From: an uncultured Pseudomonadales bacterium
GTDB taxonomy: Bacteria > Pseudomonadota > Gammaproteobacteria > Pseudomonadales > Azotimanducaceae
Assembly: GCA_938017975.1 (NCBI GenBank)
Contig: CALIKQ010000038.1
Span: 1 to 64,000 of the forward strand
Length of the DNA stretch: 64,000 nucleotides
Reading direction: 5' to 3'
The notes under the pieces are model-generated. The model had not been told where the DNA came from. It was given only the letters and a program-made list of their open reading frames with translations, and did no database searches. The position numbers and the translations under genes were made by a program. Of this stretch, positions 49,560 through 59,530 are shown one piece after another (the stretch's first letter is position 1; each line of letters begins with the position of its first letter).

Positions 49560-50047
49560 TGGCGCATCCAGTCCAAAGTCTGGCCGCGCCATCAACCCAG
49601 ATCCTCTTGATGCGGCATGGAGAGGCTGCATTAGGGTATGCCGATGCTGAGCGGCCCTTGACCGAGCGTGGCAGACAAGCTGTTTTTGAGGTTGCCGAAG
49701 ATTTGGCCGGACTCAGCATTCAAGCACCCGGAATCCTATCAAGTCCGTTGCTGCGGGCACGAGAGTCAGCGGGTCTTGTCGCTGAACGACTCCAGTTGCC
49801 GCTACTACCGGTATCCCATGCGTTGATACCCCAAGCCGATGCTGCGGCCTTAGTGAAGCAACTTTTCAGTGTTAGGAAATCGGTTTTCTGGGTCTTTCAT
49901 CAACCGGTTTTGGCAGAGGTGGTCTTTATCTTGACCGGCTCGCGGGTTTATCCTGAGACGGCAGGCGTTTATGCTCTTAATGGATCTTGGGATGAAGCAT
50001 GGGATGGAGCGAAACAGATGAACTTCGAAGTAGAGTGGAAATTGTGA
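49559..50047 (+). CDS. sixA: SixA-like phosphohistidine phosphatase
   Basis: A 162-residue histidine-phosphatase-superfamily protein. LLMRHGEAALGYADAERPLTERGR carries the catalytic RHG, LSSPLLRARESA holds the second Arg, and FHQPVLAEV holds the second His. SixA removes phosphate from histidine on phosphorelay or nitrogen-PTS proteins. The GTG overlaps the htpG stop by one base, and its own stop overlaps the start of the DUF4892 gene, so all three may be heat-induced together, with translation of the small ones coupled. Confidence 0.85.
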   Translation: MAHPVQSLAAPSTQILLMRHGEAALGYADAERPLTERGRQAVFEVAEDLAGLSIQAPGILSSPLLRARESAGLVAERLQLPLLPVSHALIPQADAAALVKQLFSVRKSVFWVFHQPVLAEVVFILTGSRVYPETAGVYALNGSWDEAWDGAKQMNFEVEWKL

Positions 50048-50931
50048 TGAGCGTAGTCCTGCGGAGAAATCTGAAGCAGTGGCCGTTTATCGGAGTATGG
50101 TTTTGCCTCTCCTTTTTTTGGACGCCAGCGCAATCAATCGAACTAGATCTTGAGGCGGAAAGATTTGAGGCCGTCACTGAGGATCGTGCTGCGCGCCATA
50201 AAATTTTACTTGGCAGGCTTAAAAAGATCAGCAACGCTTTGGATCCAAAGTCAGAGCTTTCAGTGCAAGGGGTTCGGCACTACGAAACCTTTAGCACTGC
50301 GCCCCGCGTCTCCTTAGAAGAAGCCATTGCAGCGCTACAAGCCGCCGCTCAGACAGACTACACGACTCGGTTTGTTTGCCAGGGTCGAGATTGTGGGAGT
50401 AGTAATGAATGGGCAAATGCTGTTTTTGGTGAGCCAAAATTGTATGGGCTCGAACAGTCGCAATACTATTGGGTGGGGCAGCACCGCCGATCTTCGAACT
50501 ATTGGTTGGTTTATATGTCTAAGCGCTCAAACAAGCCCGTGCATTATAGGGTCGAATGGTATAAGCCAGATCAAATCAACTGGGCTGGACGCATAGAAAT
50601 GGGTTTCGCGCGGCAAGGTTTTGTGAGGTTTGAATTGAGCGAGGCTCAAGATGACCTTGCCGGTCTTCAGAAAGGGCTTGAGACTTGGTGTGGTGGGAAA
50701 AATGTAAGGTCAGTCGCGGTCACAATCAGTGATTTTGATTCAGGATCTTCTCCTGAGGTGCGCCTGCGTGAAACACAAAGAATCGCCGAAACGATGGCCG
50801 CCCTGTTCCAAAATTCAGCCGGTGGTTGTCAGTATACCGCGCATGGGATGGGATCGCTGGTGCCAATTGAGGGCTGGACAGATCCGCGGATGGATCTGGT
50901 TTTGCAAATGCCAGCCCGCAATCAAAATTGA
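50047..50931 (+). CDS. DUF4892-domain protein, exported
   Basis: About 294 residues with a signal peptide (basic VLRRNLKQW, then a Trp/Phe/Leu-rich core, cleavage near PAQS). The remainder matches what I know of DUF4892: LSVQGVRHYETFSTAP, CQGRDCGSSNEWANAVF with two close Cys, YWVGQ, and a C-terminal half resembling an OmpA-like fold with ELSEAQDDLAGL. The protein is probably periplasmic; its function is unknown. The ATG overlaps the sixA stop (TGATG), with a GTG one codon earlier as the alternative. It ends two bases from the convergent folE gene. Confidence 0.78.
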   Translation: MSVVLRRNLKQWPFIGVWFCLSFFWTPAQSIELDLEAERFEAVTEDRAARHKILLGRLKKISNALDPKSELSVQGVRHYETFSTAPRVSLEEAIAALQAAAQTDYTTRFVCQGRDCGSSNEWANAVFGEPKLYGLEQSQYYWVGQHRRSSNYWLVYMSKRSNKPVHYRVEWYKPDQINWAGRIEMGFARQGFVRFELSEAQDDLAGLQKGLETWCGGKNVRSVAVTISDFDSGSSPEVRLRETQRIAETMAALFQNSAGGCQYTAHGMGSLVPIEGWTDPRMDLVLQMPARNQN

Positions 50932-50933
50932 GG

Positions 50934-51482
50934 TTAGCGCTGAAGCTGGAGAATAGACAAAAATTCCATGCGCGTGCTTTGATCCTTCTGAAATTGTCCC
51001 AGCATCATCGAAGTCTTCATCATCGAGTTTTGCTTCTCGACACCCCGCATCATCATGCACATATGCTGCGCTTCAATAATAACGCCTGCTCCGGCGGCGC
51101 CAGTAACGGCCTGGATGGCTTCCGCAATTTCTAACGTGAGGTTCTCTTGAATCTGCAAGCGCCGAGCATACATATCTACGATTCTTGCGACCTTACTGAG
51201 ACCGACAACACGTCCGGTTGGAATGTAAGCGACATGGCATTTGCCAATGAAGGGCAGCATGTGATGTTCACACATGGAGTAGAGTTCGATGTCTTGTACA
51301 ATGATCATCTCGCTGGTGTCTGAGGGAAAGAGGGCATCATTGACAATGTCCTCGAGTGTCTCGCCGTAACCCTTAGTCAGAAAAGCCATGGCTTTGGAGG
51401 CACGACTTGGAGTGTCAAGCAATCCCTCCCGCGAGGGGTCCTCTCCAATTTGCTCCAAAATGCTTTTAAAGGCCTGCTCCAT
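50934..51482 (-). CDS. folE: GTP cyclohydrolase I
   Basis: A 182-residue FolE. The zinc ligands are Cys71 and His74 in MCEHHMLP and Cys142 in [31 protein letters not shown] is the core strand. It makes dihydroneopterin triphosphate, the first step to tetrahydrofolate. The length is typical of the short bacterial enzyme. The ATG has an AAGGAG site. It is divergent from aroC, with 93 bases between the starts. Confidence 0.95.
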   Translation of the reverse strand: MEQAFKSILEQIGEDPSREGLLDTPSRASKAMAFLTKGYGETLEDIVNDALFPSDTSEMIIVQDIELYSMCEHHMLPFIGKCHVAYIPTGRVVGLSKVARIVDMYARRLQIQENLTLEIAEAIQAVTGAAGAGVIIEAQHMCMMMRGVEKQNSMMKTSMMLGQFQKDQSTRMEFLSILQLQR

Positions 51483-51546
51483 GCTTTTCTCCTTGATGAC
51501 GATTACCCTCGACGCAAAATCCTGAGGATCCTTGGCGGTGTTGGTC

Positions 51547-51552
51547 TATAAT
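51547..51552 (+). promoter_or_regulatory. Possible -10 box of the aroC promoter
   Basis: A perfect TATAAT lies 24 bases before the aroC ATG in the folE-aroC divergent gap. No convincing -35 box stands 16-18 bases upstream (GAGGAT region), so an activator or a weak promoter would be needed. Confidence 0.3.
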
Positions 51553-51575
51553 AACTGATTTTGAGGCAAGACAGC

Positions 51576-52640
51576 ATGCCAGGAAGTAGCATTGGAGAAA
51601 TGTTTCGGGTGACGACTTTTGGTGAAAGCCATGGTCCTGCCTTGGGGTGTGTGGTTGATGGATGCCCACCGGGGCTCCCGCTTTGTGAGTCTGATTTGCA
51701 GGGTGATTTGGATCGCAGGCGGCCCGGCAGCTCCAAATATGCGACTCAGAGAAAAGAAGCCGATCAAGTCAAAATTCTCTCCGGTGTTTTCGAGGGGGTC
51801 ACGACTGGAACAAGCATCGGCCTCATGATTGAAAACCAAGATCAGAAATCTAAAGATTATAGTGCGATCAAAGACCTTTATCGGCCCGCACATGCCGACT
51901 TTACCTATGAGAAAAAATATGGCGTCCGCGACTATCGGGGTGGTGGGCGCTCTTCCGCGAGAGAAACGGCGATGCGGGTCGCTGCGGGAGCCATTGCTAA
52001 GAAGTACCTCAATGTGGAGTTCGGCATACAAATAAGAGGATACCTCGCTCAAATGGGGGATCTGCAAATCAAAGATTTTGACTGGTCTGTTGTCAATGAG
52101 AATCCATTTTTTAGCCCAGATGCTACGGTTGTTAACGACATGGCGGCGCTCATTGATCAGCTCCGCCGGGATGGAGACTCAGTTGGTGCGAGGGTCAATG
52201 TGGTGGCCGAGGGTGTCATGCCTGGATTGGGTGAGCCCGTTTTTCATCGATTAGATGCTGATATTGCAGCCGCCATGATGAGCATCAATGCAGTGAAGGG
52301 CGTTGAGATCGGTGATGGATTTGATGTGGTAGAGCAGCGAGGCTCTGAGCATAGAGATGAGATTTTTGCTGACGGTTTTGCGTCAAACCACGCAGGTGGA
52401 ATCCTGGGTGGCATAAGTTCTGGGCAAGACCTCTTGGTGAGCCTAGCGTTGAAGCCAACCTCAAGTATTACTCAACCTGCGCGAACGATCACAACTTCGG
52501 GTGTCGAGACTGAAATAGTGACCAAGGGGCGCCACGACCCCTGTGTAGGCGTGCGCGCGACACCGATCGCTGAGGCCATGCTAGCTCTGGTTGTGATGGA
52601 TCATGTCCTGAGGCAGAGAGGGCAGACTGGGCGGCTTTAA
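51576..52640 (+). CDS. aroC: Chorismate synthase
   Basis: A 354-residue FMN-dependent enzyme. [19 protein letters not shown] at the start and [30 protein letters not shown] are the first two family signatures. The C-terminal [18 protein letters not shown] is the third. It makes chorismate from EPSP at the end of the shikimate pathway and so feeds the trp genes downstream. I use the ATG at 51576, which gives the normal N-terminus; a TTG five codons earlier is possible. Confidence 0.95.
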   Translation: MPGSSIGEMFRVTTFGESHGPALGCVVDGCPPGLPLCESDLQGDLDRRRPGSSKYATQRKEADQVKILSGVFEGVTTGTSIGLMIENQDQKSKDYSAIKDLYRPAHADFTYEKKYGVRDYRGGGRSSARETAMRVAAGAIAKKYLNVEFGIQIRGYLAQMGDLQIKDFDWSVVNENPFFSPDATVVNDMAALIDQLRRDGDSVGARVNVVAEGVMPGLGEPVFHRLDADIAAAMMSINAVKGVEIGDGFDVVEQRGSEHRDEIFADGFASNHAGGILGGISSGQDLLVSLALKPTSSITQPARTITTSGVETEIVTKGRHDPCVGVRATPIAEAMLALVVMDHVLRQRGQTGRL

Positions 52641-52806
52641 GCGATTTTTTTTAGATTCTGACTGGTTGGCGAGGTGCCTCGGGCGCTTCGGGCCTGAGTT
52701 AGATATCGTCTACAGCGCCGAAGCAGCCTGATGGCGGTGTGGTTGATCGAACGGTGGGGCCGAGACGATGAAGTCGGTCGGACACCAAAATATAGGAGAG
52801 AGGTAC

Positions 52807-53832
52807 GTGAAAAATATTGCTATCGTTGGCGCCACCGGAGCTGTGGGTGAGGTCATGATCGAGTTATTGGCGAGCAGAGACTTTCCGGTTGGTGAGTTGA
52901 CGTTGCTGGCCAGCGAGCGATCAGCGGGGACCCGCATCCCCTTCAAAGATAAAAGCCTAACCGTCAAAGACTTAGGAAGTTTTGATTTTAAGGGCGTCGA
53001 TATTGCCTTGTTTTCAGCAGGCGGTGATGTGTCGGCAGAATACGCGCCCAGAGCGGTCGCTGCCGGATGCGTCGTGATTGATAACACCTCTCATTTTCGG
53101 CGCGATCAGGACATCCCGCTCATCATTCCTGAGGTGAATCTCCACGCCCTCGATAACTATAAAGCGCGTAATATTATTGCCAATCCAAACTGTTCGACGA
53201 TTCAGATGCTGGTCGCGCTCAAGCCCATTATGGATGCGGCAGGCCTGACGCGAATCAATGTGGCGACTTACCAGGCTGTTTCTGGGGCCGGAAAATCAGG
53301 AATTGAGGAGTTGGCTGGGCAGTCGGCAAGGCTATTGAATGCGCAAGACATCGAGCCGGAGGTTTTTGGAAAGCAAATTGCCTTTAATGCAGTGCCCCAT
53401 ATTGACGATTTTCAGGACAATGGATTTACCAAAGAAGAAATGAAAATGATTTGGGAAACCCACAAAATCTTTGAAAACGAAAGTCTACAAGTGAGTCCAA
53501 CCTGTGTTCGTATCCCAGCGTTTTATGGCCATTCAGAAGCCGTTTATGTCGAAACGAAAACCCCACTCGATGCGGATGCCGTTCGAAATTTGCTGAGAAG
53601 TGCGCCCGGCGTTGAGGTGATTGATACCCACGGGCGAGGCGGCTATCCGACCGCTGTTTCGGATGCTGCAGGACAAGATCCTGTTTTTGTGGGTCGAGTT
53701 CGGAATGACGTAATGAATCCCTTAGGGCTTCATCTTTGGATTGTTTCGGACAATATACGTAAGGGCGCAGCGCTCAACAGTCTTCAGATTGCAGAAGCTT
53801 TAATTGAGCGCTCGGATTTTAATGACGGCTGA
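52807..53832 (+). CDS. asd: Aspartate-semialdehyde dehydrogenase
   Basis: A 341-residue dehydrogenase of the USG-1/short Asd branch. It has GATGAVG (residues 8-14), the catalytic Cys129 in NPNCSTIQM and the His region in VRIPAFYGHSEAV. It reduces aspartyl phosphate on the way to lysine, threonine and methionine. The start is a GTG with an AGGAGAGAGG site; an ATG 13 codons upstream would be preceded by no such site. It lies just before fimV, the order also seen in pseudomonads. Confidence 0.94.
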   Translation: MKNIAIVGATGAVGEVMIELLASRDFPVGELTLLASERSAGTRIPFKDKSLTVKDLGSFDFKGVDIALFSAGGDVSAEYAPRAVAAGCVVIDNTSHFRRDQDIPLIIPEVNLHALDNYKARNIIANPNCSTIQMLVALKPIMDAAGLTRINVATYQAVSGAGKSGIEELAGQSARLLNAQDIEPEVFGKQIAFNAVPHIDDFQDNGFTKEEMKMIWETHKIFENESLQVSPTCVRIPAFYGHSEAVYVETKTPLDADAVRNLLRSAPGVEVIDTHGRGGYPTAVSDAAGQDPVFVGRVRNDVMNPLGLHLWIVSDNIRKGAALNSLQIAEALIERSDFNDG

Positions 53833-53916
53833 ATCCGTGATCGTTTCTGGTGTTTATCTAGGATAAGATCGAAGTGAGAACTTAGTTTTTCCGTACACGC
53901 CATCGGAGGCAGAAGC

Positions 53917-55752
53917 TTGAAAAATGTTTTAGTTAGGCAGTTGCAAGGATCTGTATTGGCGACTCTTCTGGGCCTTTTGTTGGCTTACCCAAGTCTATCT
54001 TGGGCCGTTGGCCTCGGTCGTTTGTCATTGAGCTCTGCTTTGAATCAGCCGCTCGCGGCAACCATCGACATAACCAATCTTCGAGACTTATCGAGCGAAG
54101 AAATCAGAGTCGGTTTGGCGCCCAAGATTGTGTTTGAGGAACTTGGGGTCCAATGGTCTTACACGCTGGATGATATTGCGCTGCGCGTGGAACCGAGCGC
54201 TGGTGGCGCGAGCGTAGTCCTGACAACTGATGATCCCATTGTTGAGCCCTTTTTGAATTTTGTTGTTGAAGTCCTGTGGCCCAAGGGGCGAATGATCCGC
54301 GAGTACACGGTCTTTCTGGATCCGCCGGTATTGATGGCGCCAGGATTCGTAGCGCCAAGGGTCTCTCAGGTTGAGAGTGGCCAAGCTGATGATGGCCAAT
54401 CAGGCCGAGCATCGGGATCAAAAGGCTCAGCGCCGTCAGCCCTTGGAGAAATGACTCAGGCAGGGGACACGCTTTGGGAAATTGCGCTTGCTGCGCGCCC
54501 GAGTCGGTCCGTTTCAGTACAAGAAATGATGCTTGCGATCCAGCGATTGAATCCTGAAGCATTCATTGACGCGAATATCAATCGGCTGAAAGCCGGATAT
54601 GTGCTTCAGATGCCATCGGGCGAGGAGTTCTCGCGACTCAATACGCTCGAGGCGATTGCACAGGTTGCCGAGCAAAATCGAGCGCTCACTGAGACCTCTG
54701 CCAGCAAAAAAAAAACAGCAGCGCCTGGTCTTGACGTAGCTCTGCCGGCAGAGCCGTCCACAGAGGGTCAGCTGGTGATTCTAGCTGAGGATGAGTCGCT
54801 TGCAGTCGAGTCTCTGGATTCCGATATCGCAGCGGCAGCGGCCGAAAGCGCGCGGGTAAAAGCGGAGGATGCTTCGGTTCGAGCCTCCGAAGAGAATGCG
54901 CTGCTTCAGAGTCGCTTGTCTGCATTTGAGGCCCAGCTCGCCGATCTTGCTGACGCGATTACGATTAAAGATGCGGAGATCGCCCGCCTCCAAAAACAGC
55001 TTGCGGATATGGAACGTCCTACACCCCAGGTCGAGAGCCCATTTTTAGCGACGACCACGATCGGATTACTGGCCATTGTGGTGGTACTGGTCGTGGGGCT
55101 TTTGCTCGTGTCGGCGCGCCTTCGGAGACTGTCTCGCAATCTGCAATCGATTTCGACCGGCGGTCAAAGTTTGGCCCTAGAAGCCGAGGCAGATATCGCC
55201 ACAGAACGGTCTGGTAAGCAGAGCAGGTCTGTCGTCTCCTCGAAGCAAGCCCCAGAGGACAGTACGCGCGAGCCCCCCAAAATAGAGAGTCCAACAGCCG
55301 ATGTGTCTGAACCATCTGTTCAGGATCAATCTAAGCAGAGAGACCAGGAACTTGAGTCTCTGCCAGACCCGTTCGGTTTGCCCGAGTCGGTAGGCTCAAC
55401 ACCGACAGAGGAAAACAGCGCTGAAGTAGCGACTGCTGATCCTGTTGAAATTGATTTGGGAGATCTCGAGTCTTTAGAAGACTTAGAAGAACTGGATCTC
55501 GATGAGATTGCGGTTGACATGCCCGAAGTCGAGACGCCAATGCCTTTGGAGGCGAACCCGCAGAAACCTCCAGCCGAGGATGAGGTGCTGGACCAAGATG
55601 AAGATCCGGCGAGCATGCTCGATCTTGCTCGCGCTTACATCGAGATGGAGCATCATCAGGAAGCCAAGAGACTATTGGCTCGAGTGATTCAGATTGGTCT
55701 TCCCCATGAAATCGCTGATGCAGAGCAGATGTTGGCTAGTCTGAAAGAGTGA
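53917..55752 (+). CDS. fimV: FimV-like inner-membrane peptidoglycan-binding protein
   Basis: A 611-residue polar-hub protein. It has a signal peptide, then the FimV N-terminal domain (GLGRLSLSSALNQPLAATI, to about residue 150), a LysM domain (TQAGDTLWEIALAARPS..., about 185-245) and a coiled coil near 295-365. One membrane helix (near 375-397), an acidic linker and the conserved C-terminal TPR-like FimV domain (MLDLARAYIEMEHHQEAKRLLARV) follow. In Pseudomonas FimV supports twitching motility and polar localisation. This one is shorter than the ~900-residue P. aeruginosa protein. The start is a TTG with a GGAGG site 11 bases before. It precedes truA by one base. Confidence 0.9.
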   Translation: MKNVLVRQLQGSVLATLLGLLLAYPSLSWAVGLGRLSLSSALNQPLAATIDITNLRDLSSEEIRVGLAPKIVFEELGVQWSYTLDDIALRVEPSAGGASVVLTTDDPIVEPFLNFVVEVLWPKGRMIREYTVFLDPPVLMAPGFVAPRVSQVESGQADDGQSGRASGSKGSAPSALGEMTQAGDTLWEIALAARPSRSVSVQEMMLAIQRLNPEAFIDANINRLKAGYVLQMPSGEEFSRLNTLEAIAQVAEQNRALTETSASKKKTAAPGLDVALPAEPSTEGQLVILAEDESLAVESLDSDIAAAAAESARVKAEDASVRASEENALLQSRLSAFEAQLADLADAITIKDAEIARLQKQLADMERPTPQVESPFLATTTIGLLAIVVVLVVGLLLVSARLRRLSRNLQSISTGGQSLALEAEADIATERSGKQSRSVVSSKQAPEDSTREPPKIESPTADVSEPSVQDQSKQRDQELESLPDPFGLPESVGSTPTEENSAEVATADPVEIDLGDLESLEDLEELDLDEIAVDMPEVETPMPLEANPQKPPAEDEVLDQDEDPASMLDLARAYIEMEHHQEAKRLLARVIQIGLPHEIADAEQMLASLKE

Positions 55753-55753
55753 G

Positions 55754-56563
55754 TTGTCGGTCGTGATTGAACAGCGAATCGCGCTCGGAATCAGCTATCA
55801 AGGCACGCATTATCACGGTTTTCAGAGTCAACCAATCGTCCCCACGATTCAGGAGGCGTTGGAAGAAGCGATCTCCTCAGTTGCCAATCATGCAATTCGA
55901 ATCTTCACAGCAGGCCGGACCGACCGAGGCGTGCATGCCACGGGGCAGGTCATTCACTTTGATACGCGCAGTGAGCGACAGGAGAAGGCTTGGGTCTCTG
56001 GCGTGAATGCCTTGTTGCCTGATGATATCTGCGTGACCTGGATGCGCAATGTACCGCCGGAATTTGATGCCCGGCGTTCGGCAACCTCTCGACGTTATCA
56101 ATATTGGATCTTAAATGAGGCGCTGCGCCAGGCATTGGGGCATGCTTTTGTAGCGCGTGAGCATCGCCCTTTAGATGCGCAGGTCATGCATGACAGCGCG
56201 CAAGCTTTGATTGGGGAGCAGGATTTTAGTGCGTTCAGGGCAGCGCACTGTCAGTCGCTCACTCCCTGGCGCTGCGTTGAGGACGTTCGAGTTTTCAGGC
56301 GTGGGAAAATGGTCGTTTTAGACATTACGGCGAATGCATTTTTACATCATATGGTCAGGAATATAGCCGGCGCTCTCATCGAGGTCGGCTCAGGCGCTCA
56401 GGATGTTGGCTGGATCGCACACTTGCTCGCTGCTCGGGATCGTCGACTGGCAGGGAAGATGGCCTCAGGGGCGGGACTCTATCTAAAAGCTGTCCAGTAC
56501 CCAGCGCACTTTGGACTGCCGGTGGTCGAGCTACAAGGTGACGCGCAATGGCCATTTAGCTGA
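55754..56563 (+). CDS. truA: tRNA pseudouridine(38-40) synthase
   Basis: A 269-residue TruA. The catalytic Asp57 lies in AGRTDRGVHATGQV, with RRYQYWI and HHMVRNIAGALIEVG downstream. It modifies uridines 38-40 in the tRNA anticodon stem-loop. The start is a TTG at 55754, or a GTG three codons later (VIEQRIALGISY); the latter is also close to the family start, so the first three residues are uncertain. It starts one base after the fimV stop and is followed by trpF, as in many gammaproteobacteria. Confidence 0.94.
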   Translation: MSVVIEQRIALGISYQGTHYHGFQSQPIVPTIQEALEEAISSVANHAIRIFTAGRTDRGVHATGQVIHFDTRSERQEKAWVSGVNALLPDDICVTWMRNVPPEFDARRSATSRRYQYWILNEALRQALGHAFVAREHRPLDAQVMHDSAQALIGEQDFSAFRAAHCQSLTPWRCVEDVRVFRRGKMVVLDITANAFLHHMVRNIAGALIEVGSGAQDVGWIAHLLAARDRRLAGKMASGAGLYLKAVQYPAHFGLPVVELQGDAQWPFS

Positions 56564-56604
56564 TCGATTATGGTAGAATCGCCGGCGTTGTGGAGGCGAA
56601 AGTC

Positions 56605-57258
56605 ATGGCTAAGGTGCAGCGCACTCGGGTCAAAATCTGTGGTATTCGAAGCTTGCCCGAGGCTTCGACCGCCGTTCATTTAGGCGCAGATATTTTAGGG
56701 TTCAATTTTTTTGATCAGAGTGCCCGCTTTATCAGCGGCGAAAATGCTGCTGAGATTGTTGCCGAGTTGCCGCCATTTGTCAGCCATGTTGGCCTTTTTG
56801 TGAATGCAAGTTCTGAATTTGTGCGGTCTGTTTTAAAGATTTGCCCGCTCGATCTGCTGCAGTTCCATGGCGACGAGGATGAGAACTATTGCCGACAGTT
56901 TGACGTACCATATGTTAAGGCGATTCGGCATCAAAATTCCGAAACAACGGCACGAATTGCTGCGGAGTATGGGATGGCTTCTGCGATCCTGCTCGACGCC
57001 TATGTCCCATCGCAATACGGTGGCACGGGGGAGCAGTTTGATTGGGCAACAATTCCCGCACTCGAGAAGCCCTTGATGGTGGCAGGCGGGCTGAACGCTG
57101 AGAATGTCCACTCTGTCATTGAATCTGTCGGGCCTTTCGCCGTTGATGTCTGCGGCGGTGTAGAGTCAGCGCCAGGGGTCAAAAGTTCGGAAAAAATGGA
57201 CGCATTTCTCCGCGCTGTTGGCGAAGCGGATCGTTTAAGAGCAGCGTGTCATAAGTAG
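56605..57258 (+). CDS. trpF: Phosphoribosylanthranilate isomerase
   Basis: A 217-residue TIM barrel. VKICGIRS carries the catalytic Cys, LLQFHGDED is the usual strand, and the Asp general acid is in SAILLDAYVPSQYGGTG. GGLNAENV and VDVCGGVESAPGVKS bind phosphate. It performs the third step of tryptophan synthesis. The ATG at 56605 has a GGAGG site eight bases upstream and is preferred over a GTG five codons earlier. A 219-base gap separates it from trpB; trpC and trpD are not in the window. Confidence 0.95.
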   Translation: MAKVQRTRVKICGIRSLPEASTAVHLGADILGFNFFDQSARFISGENAAEIVAELPPFVSHVGLFVNASSEFVRSVLKICPLDLLQFHGDEDENYCRQFDVPYVKAIRHQNSETTARIAAEYGMASAILLDAYVPSQYGGTGEQFDWATIPALEKPLMVAGGLNAENVHSVIESVGPFAVDVCGGVESAPGVKSSEKMDAFLRAVGEADRLRAACHK

Positions 57259-57477
57259 GCTGATGGTCAGGGTCGTTACGCGAGTCCTAACTCAGCCGAC
57301 TGCTGCTAGAAAGTTGTGCGAAAGCCAAGCAGAGCATGGTGTGACCAGTGCTGCAAGGTAATGGATTGCATTGATTAAAGGCAGCAAGGGTCGCCCTGGG
57401 CAAAAGCAAGCTCACGGGTAGGTGATAAATGCCTTTGCGGAAAAATGGGGTCAAGAGCCCAACATAAAGAGAATTCT

Positions 57478-58707
57478 ATGGTCAGTAAGCTAATCGGAAC
57501 CAATGAAACCCTCGGTGCATTCCCCGACCAGTCGGGCCACTTCGGCACCTATGGGGGGCGGTTTGTCTCAGAAACGTTGATGGCAGCTTTAGATGAGTTG
57601 TCGGCAGCTTATGAGCTGTTGCAGACAGATCCAGCGTTTTTGGCAGAGCTCGCATCGGACTTAGAACACTACGTCGGGCGAGCCTCTCCGCTTTATTTGG
57701 CTGAGCGCTTGACGGCGGAGTCCGGGGGCGCGCAAATCTGGCTCAAACGCGAGGACTTGAACCACACGGGTGCTCACAAAATCAATAATTGCATTGGCCA
57801 AGCCCTGCTTGCCCGGCATATGGGCAAGCCAAGGATTATCGCAGAGACAGGCGCCGGCCAGCATGGCGTTGCCTCGGCTACCGTCGCAGCCCGATTTGGT
57901 CTCAAGTGCACCGTTTACATGGGCAGTGATGATATCGAGCGTCAAAGTTTAAATGTTTATCGCATGAAGCTGCTGGGAGCTGAAGTAGTGCCGGTGAACT
58001 CGGGGTCAAGAACCTTAAAAGATGCGCTCAACGAGGCCATGCGCGACTGGGTGACCAATGTCGATGACACGCACTATATTATTGGTACTGTCGCCGGGCC
58101 ACATCCTTACCCAATGATTGTCAGGGATTTACAGTCGGTCATCGGCCGTGAAGCAAGAACACAATTTGCAGAGCGGCAAGGCGGCTTGCCTGACGTTGTA
58201 ACAGCCTGTGTCGGTGGAGGCTCGAACGCAATGGGCATCTTCCATCCTTTCCTTGAAGACACCTCTGTGCGTTTGATAGGGGTAGAAGCCGCAGGCGATG
58301 GCTTGCAGACTGGTCGACACGCCGCCCCTTTAAATGATGGCGTGGTGGGTGTTCTCCATGGTAATCGCACTTACTTGATGCAGGACGAAGCAGGACGTAT
58401 CGCTGAGACACATTCTGTTTCTGCCGGGCTCGATTATCCGGGGGTAGGGCCGGAACATGCCTGGCTTAAAGATATTGCCCGGGCAGAATATGTGGCAGTG
58501 ACAGATACTGAGGCGCTTGAAGCTTTTAGGCAGTTGAATCTCTTAGAAGGGATTTTACCGGCCTTGGAGAGCAGTCACGCATTAGCCTACGCGTCATCTC
58601 TGGCAGGGGAAATGCGGTCGGATCAGCATATTATCGTGAATCTATCTGGGCGAGGTGACAAGGACATTCCAACGATGGCAAAGATCGACGGGATTTCTAT
58701 CTCCTAA
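57478..58707 (+). CDS. trpB: Tryptophan synthase beta chain
   Basis: A 409-residue PLP enzyme of the TrpB1 type. The PLP lysine is Lys101 in HTGAHKINN, the phosphate loop is GGGSNAMG, and KREDLNHTG and [10 protein letters not shown] are present. It joins indole from TrpA with serine. The ATG at 57478 gives the standard N-terminus; a frame extension to 57445 lacks support. It ends ten bases before trpA, with a strong AAGGAGG site across the stop. Confidence 0.95.
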   Translation: MVSKLIGTNETLGAFPDQSGHFGTYGGRFVSETLMAALDELSAAYELLQTDPAFLAELASDLEHYVGRASPLYLAERLTAESGGAQIWLKREDLNHTGAHKINNCIGQALLARHMGKPRIIAETGAGQHGVASATVAARFGLKCTVYMGSDDIERQSLNVYRMKLLGAEVVPVNSGSRTLKDALNEAMRDWVTNVDDTHYIIGTVAGPHPYPMIVRDLQSVIGREARTQFAERQGGLPDVVTACVGGGSNAMGIFHPFLEDTSVRLIGVEAAGDGLQTGRHAAPLNDGVVGVLHGNRTYLMQDEAGRIAETHSVSAGLDYPGVGPEHAWLKDIARAEYVAVTDTEALEAFRQLNLLEGILPALESSHALAYASSLAGEMRSDQHIIVNLSGRGDKDIPTMAKIDGISIS

Positions 58708-58717
58708 GGAGGATATC

Positions 58718-59530
58718 GTGAGTAGACTGACAGCGCGCTTTAACGAACTCAGTGGCGACAACCGCAAAGCGCTTGTAGCCTATATCGTTGCGGGGGATCC
58801 AACGCCTGGGATGACGGTTGAATTGATGCACGGTATGGTTGAGGCTGGCGTTGACGTGATCGAATTGGGTGTTCCCTTCACAGATCCAGAAGCGGAGGGA
58901 CCGGTCATTCAGGCCGCCCATGAGCGCGCTTTGCAACATTCCATCAGCCTGGGCGACACGCTAAAAATGGTCAGTGGTTTTCGCGAGCGAGACCTCACAA
59001 CGCCGGTGGTATTAATGGGCTACTTGAATCCCGTTGAGCGGATGGGGTACCAGTCCTTCGCTGAAGCCGCGGGGAAGCTGGGGGTAGACGGCTTAATCAC
59101 TGTAAATCTCCCGCCGGAGGAAGCAGGTGCGCTGACGGTTACGCTCGAGGAAAACGGCGTTGATCCCATTTATTTGCTTGCTCCGACAACCACAGAAGCT
59201 CGAGCGGCCAAAATCTGCGCTGCCAGCCGGGGGTTTGTCTATTATGTTTCTCTCAAAGGAACTACGGGTGCTGGTGGACTCGACATCGATGAAGTCTGTC
59301 TTCGAGTTGAGACGCTCAAAGCGCATACCGATCTTCCGCTGATGGTTGGTTTTGGGATTAGAGATGGCGCCACTGCTGCTCCCATTGCTGCGGTTGCTGA
59401 TGGCGTTGTGGTGGGTTCGGCGATCGTCGACTTAATGCGGATTCACCAGCAGGATCCGGTGGCTCTGAAGACGAGTGTGATGGATTGCCTTGCTGAAATT
59501 CGCTTGGCGTTGAATGCAGCGGTCGCTTGA
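58718..59530 (+). CDS. trpA: Tryptophan synthase alpha chain
   Basis: A 270-residue TIM barrel that cleaves indole-3-glycerol phosphate. The catalytic Glu49 lies in IELGVPF. The second catalytic position, Asp60 in E. coli (ADGP), is Glu60 here (PEAEGPVIQ). This is a conservative change; it may occur in some natural TrpA proteins, but it deserves checking. YYVSLKGTTGAGG and GFGIRDG bind the phosphate. The GTG start sits after an AAGGAGG site. Its 3' end overlaps folC by 17 bases. accD, which often stands here, is absent. Confidence 0.94.
   Translation: MSRLTARFNELSGDNRKALVAYIVAGDPTPGMTVELMHGMVEAGVDVIELGVPFTDPEAEGPVIQAAHERALQHSISLGDTLKMVSGFRERDLTTPVVLMGYLNPVERMGYQSFAEAAGKLGVDGLITVNLPPEEAGALTVTLEENGVDPIYLLAPTTTEARAAKICAASRGFVYYVSLKGTTGAGGLDIDEVCLRVETLKAHTDLPLMVGFGIRDGATAAPIAAVADGVVVGSAIVDLMRIHQQDPVALKTSVMDCLAEIRLALNAAVA

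Noticed and set aside
57259-57477. Possible trp leader or attenuator between trpF and trpB
   Set aside because: I found no short leader peptide with tandem Trp codons and no terminator/antiterminator pair.
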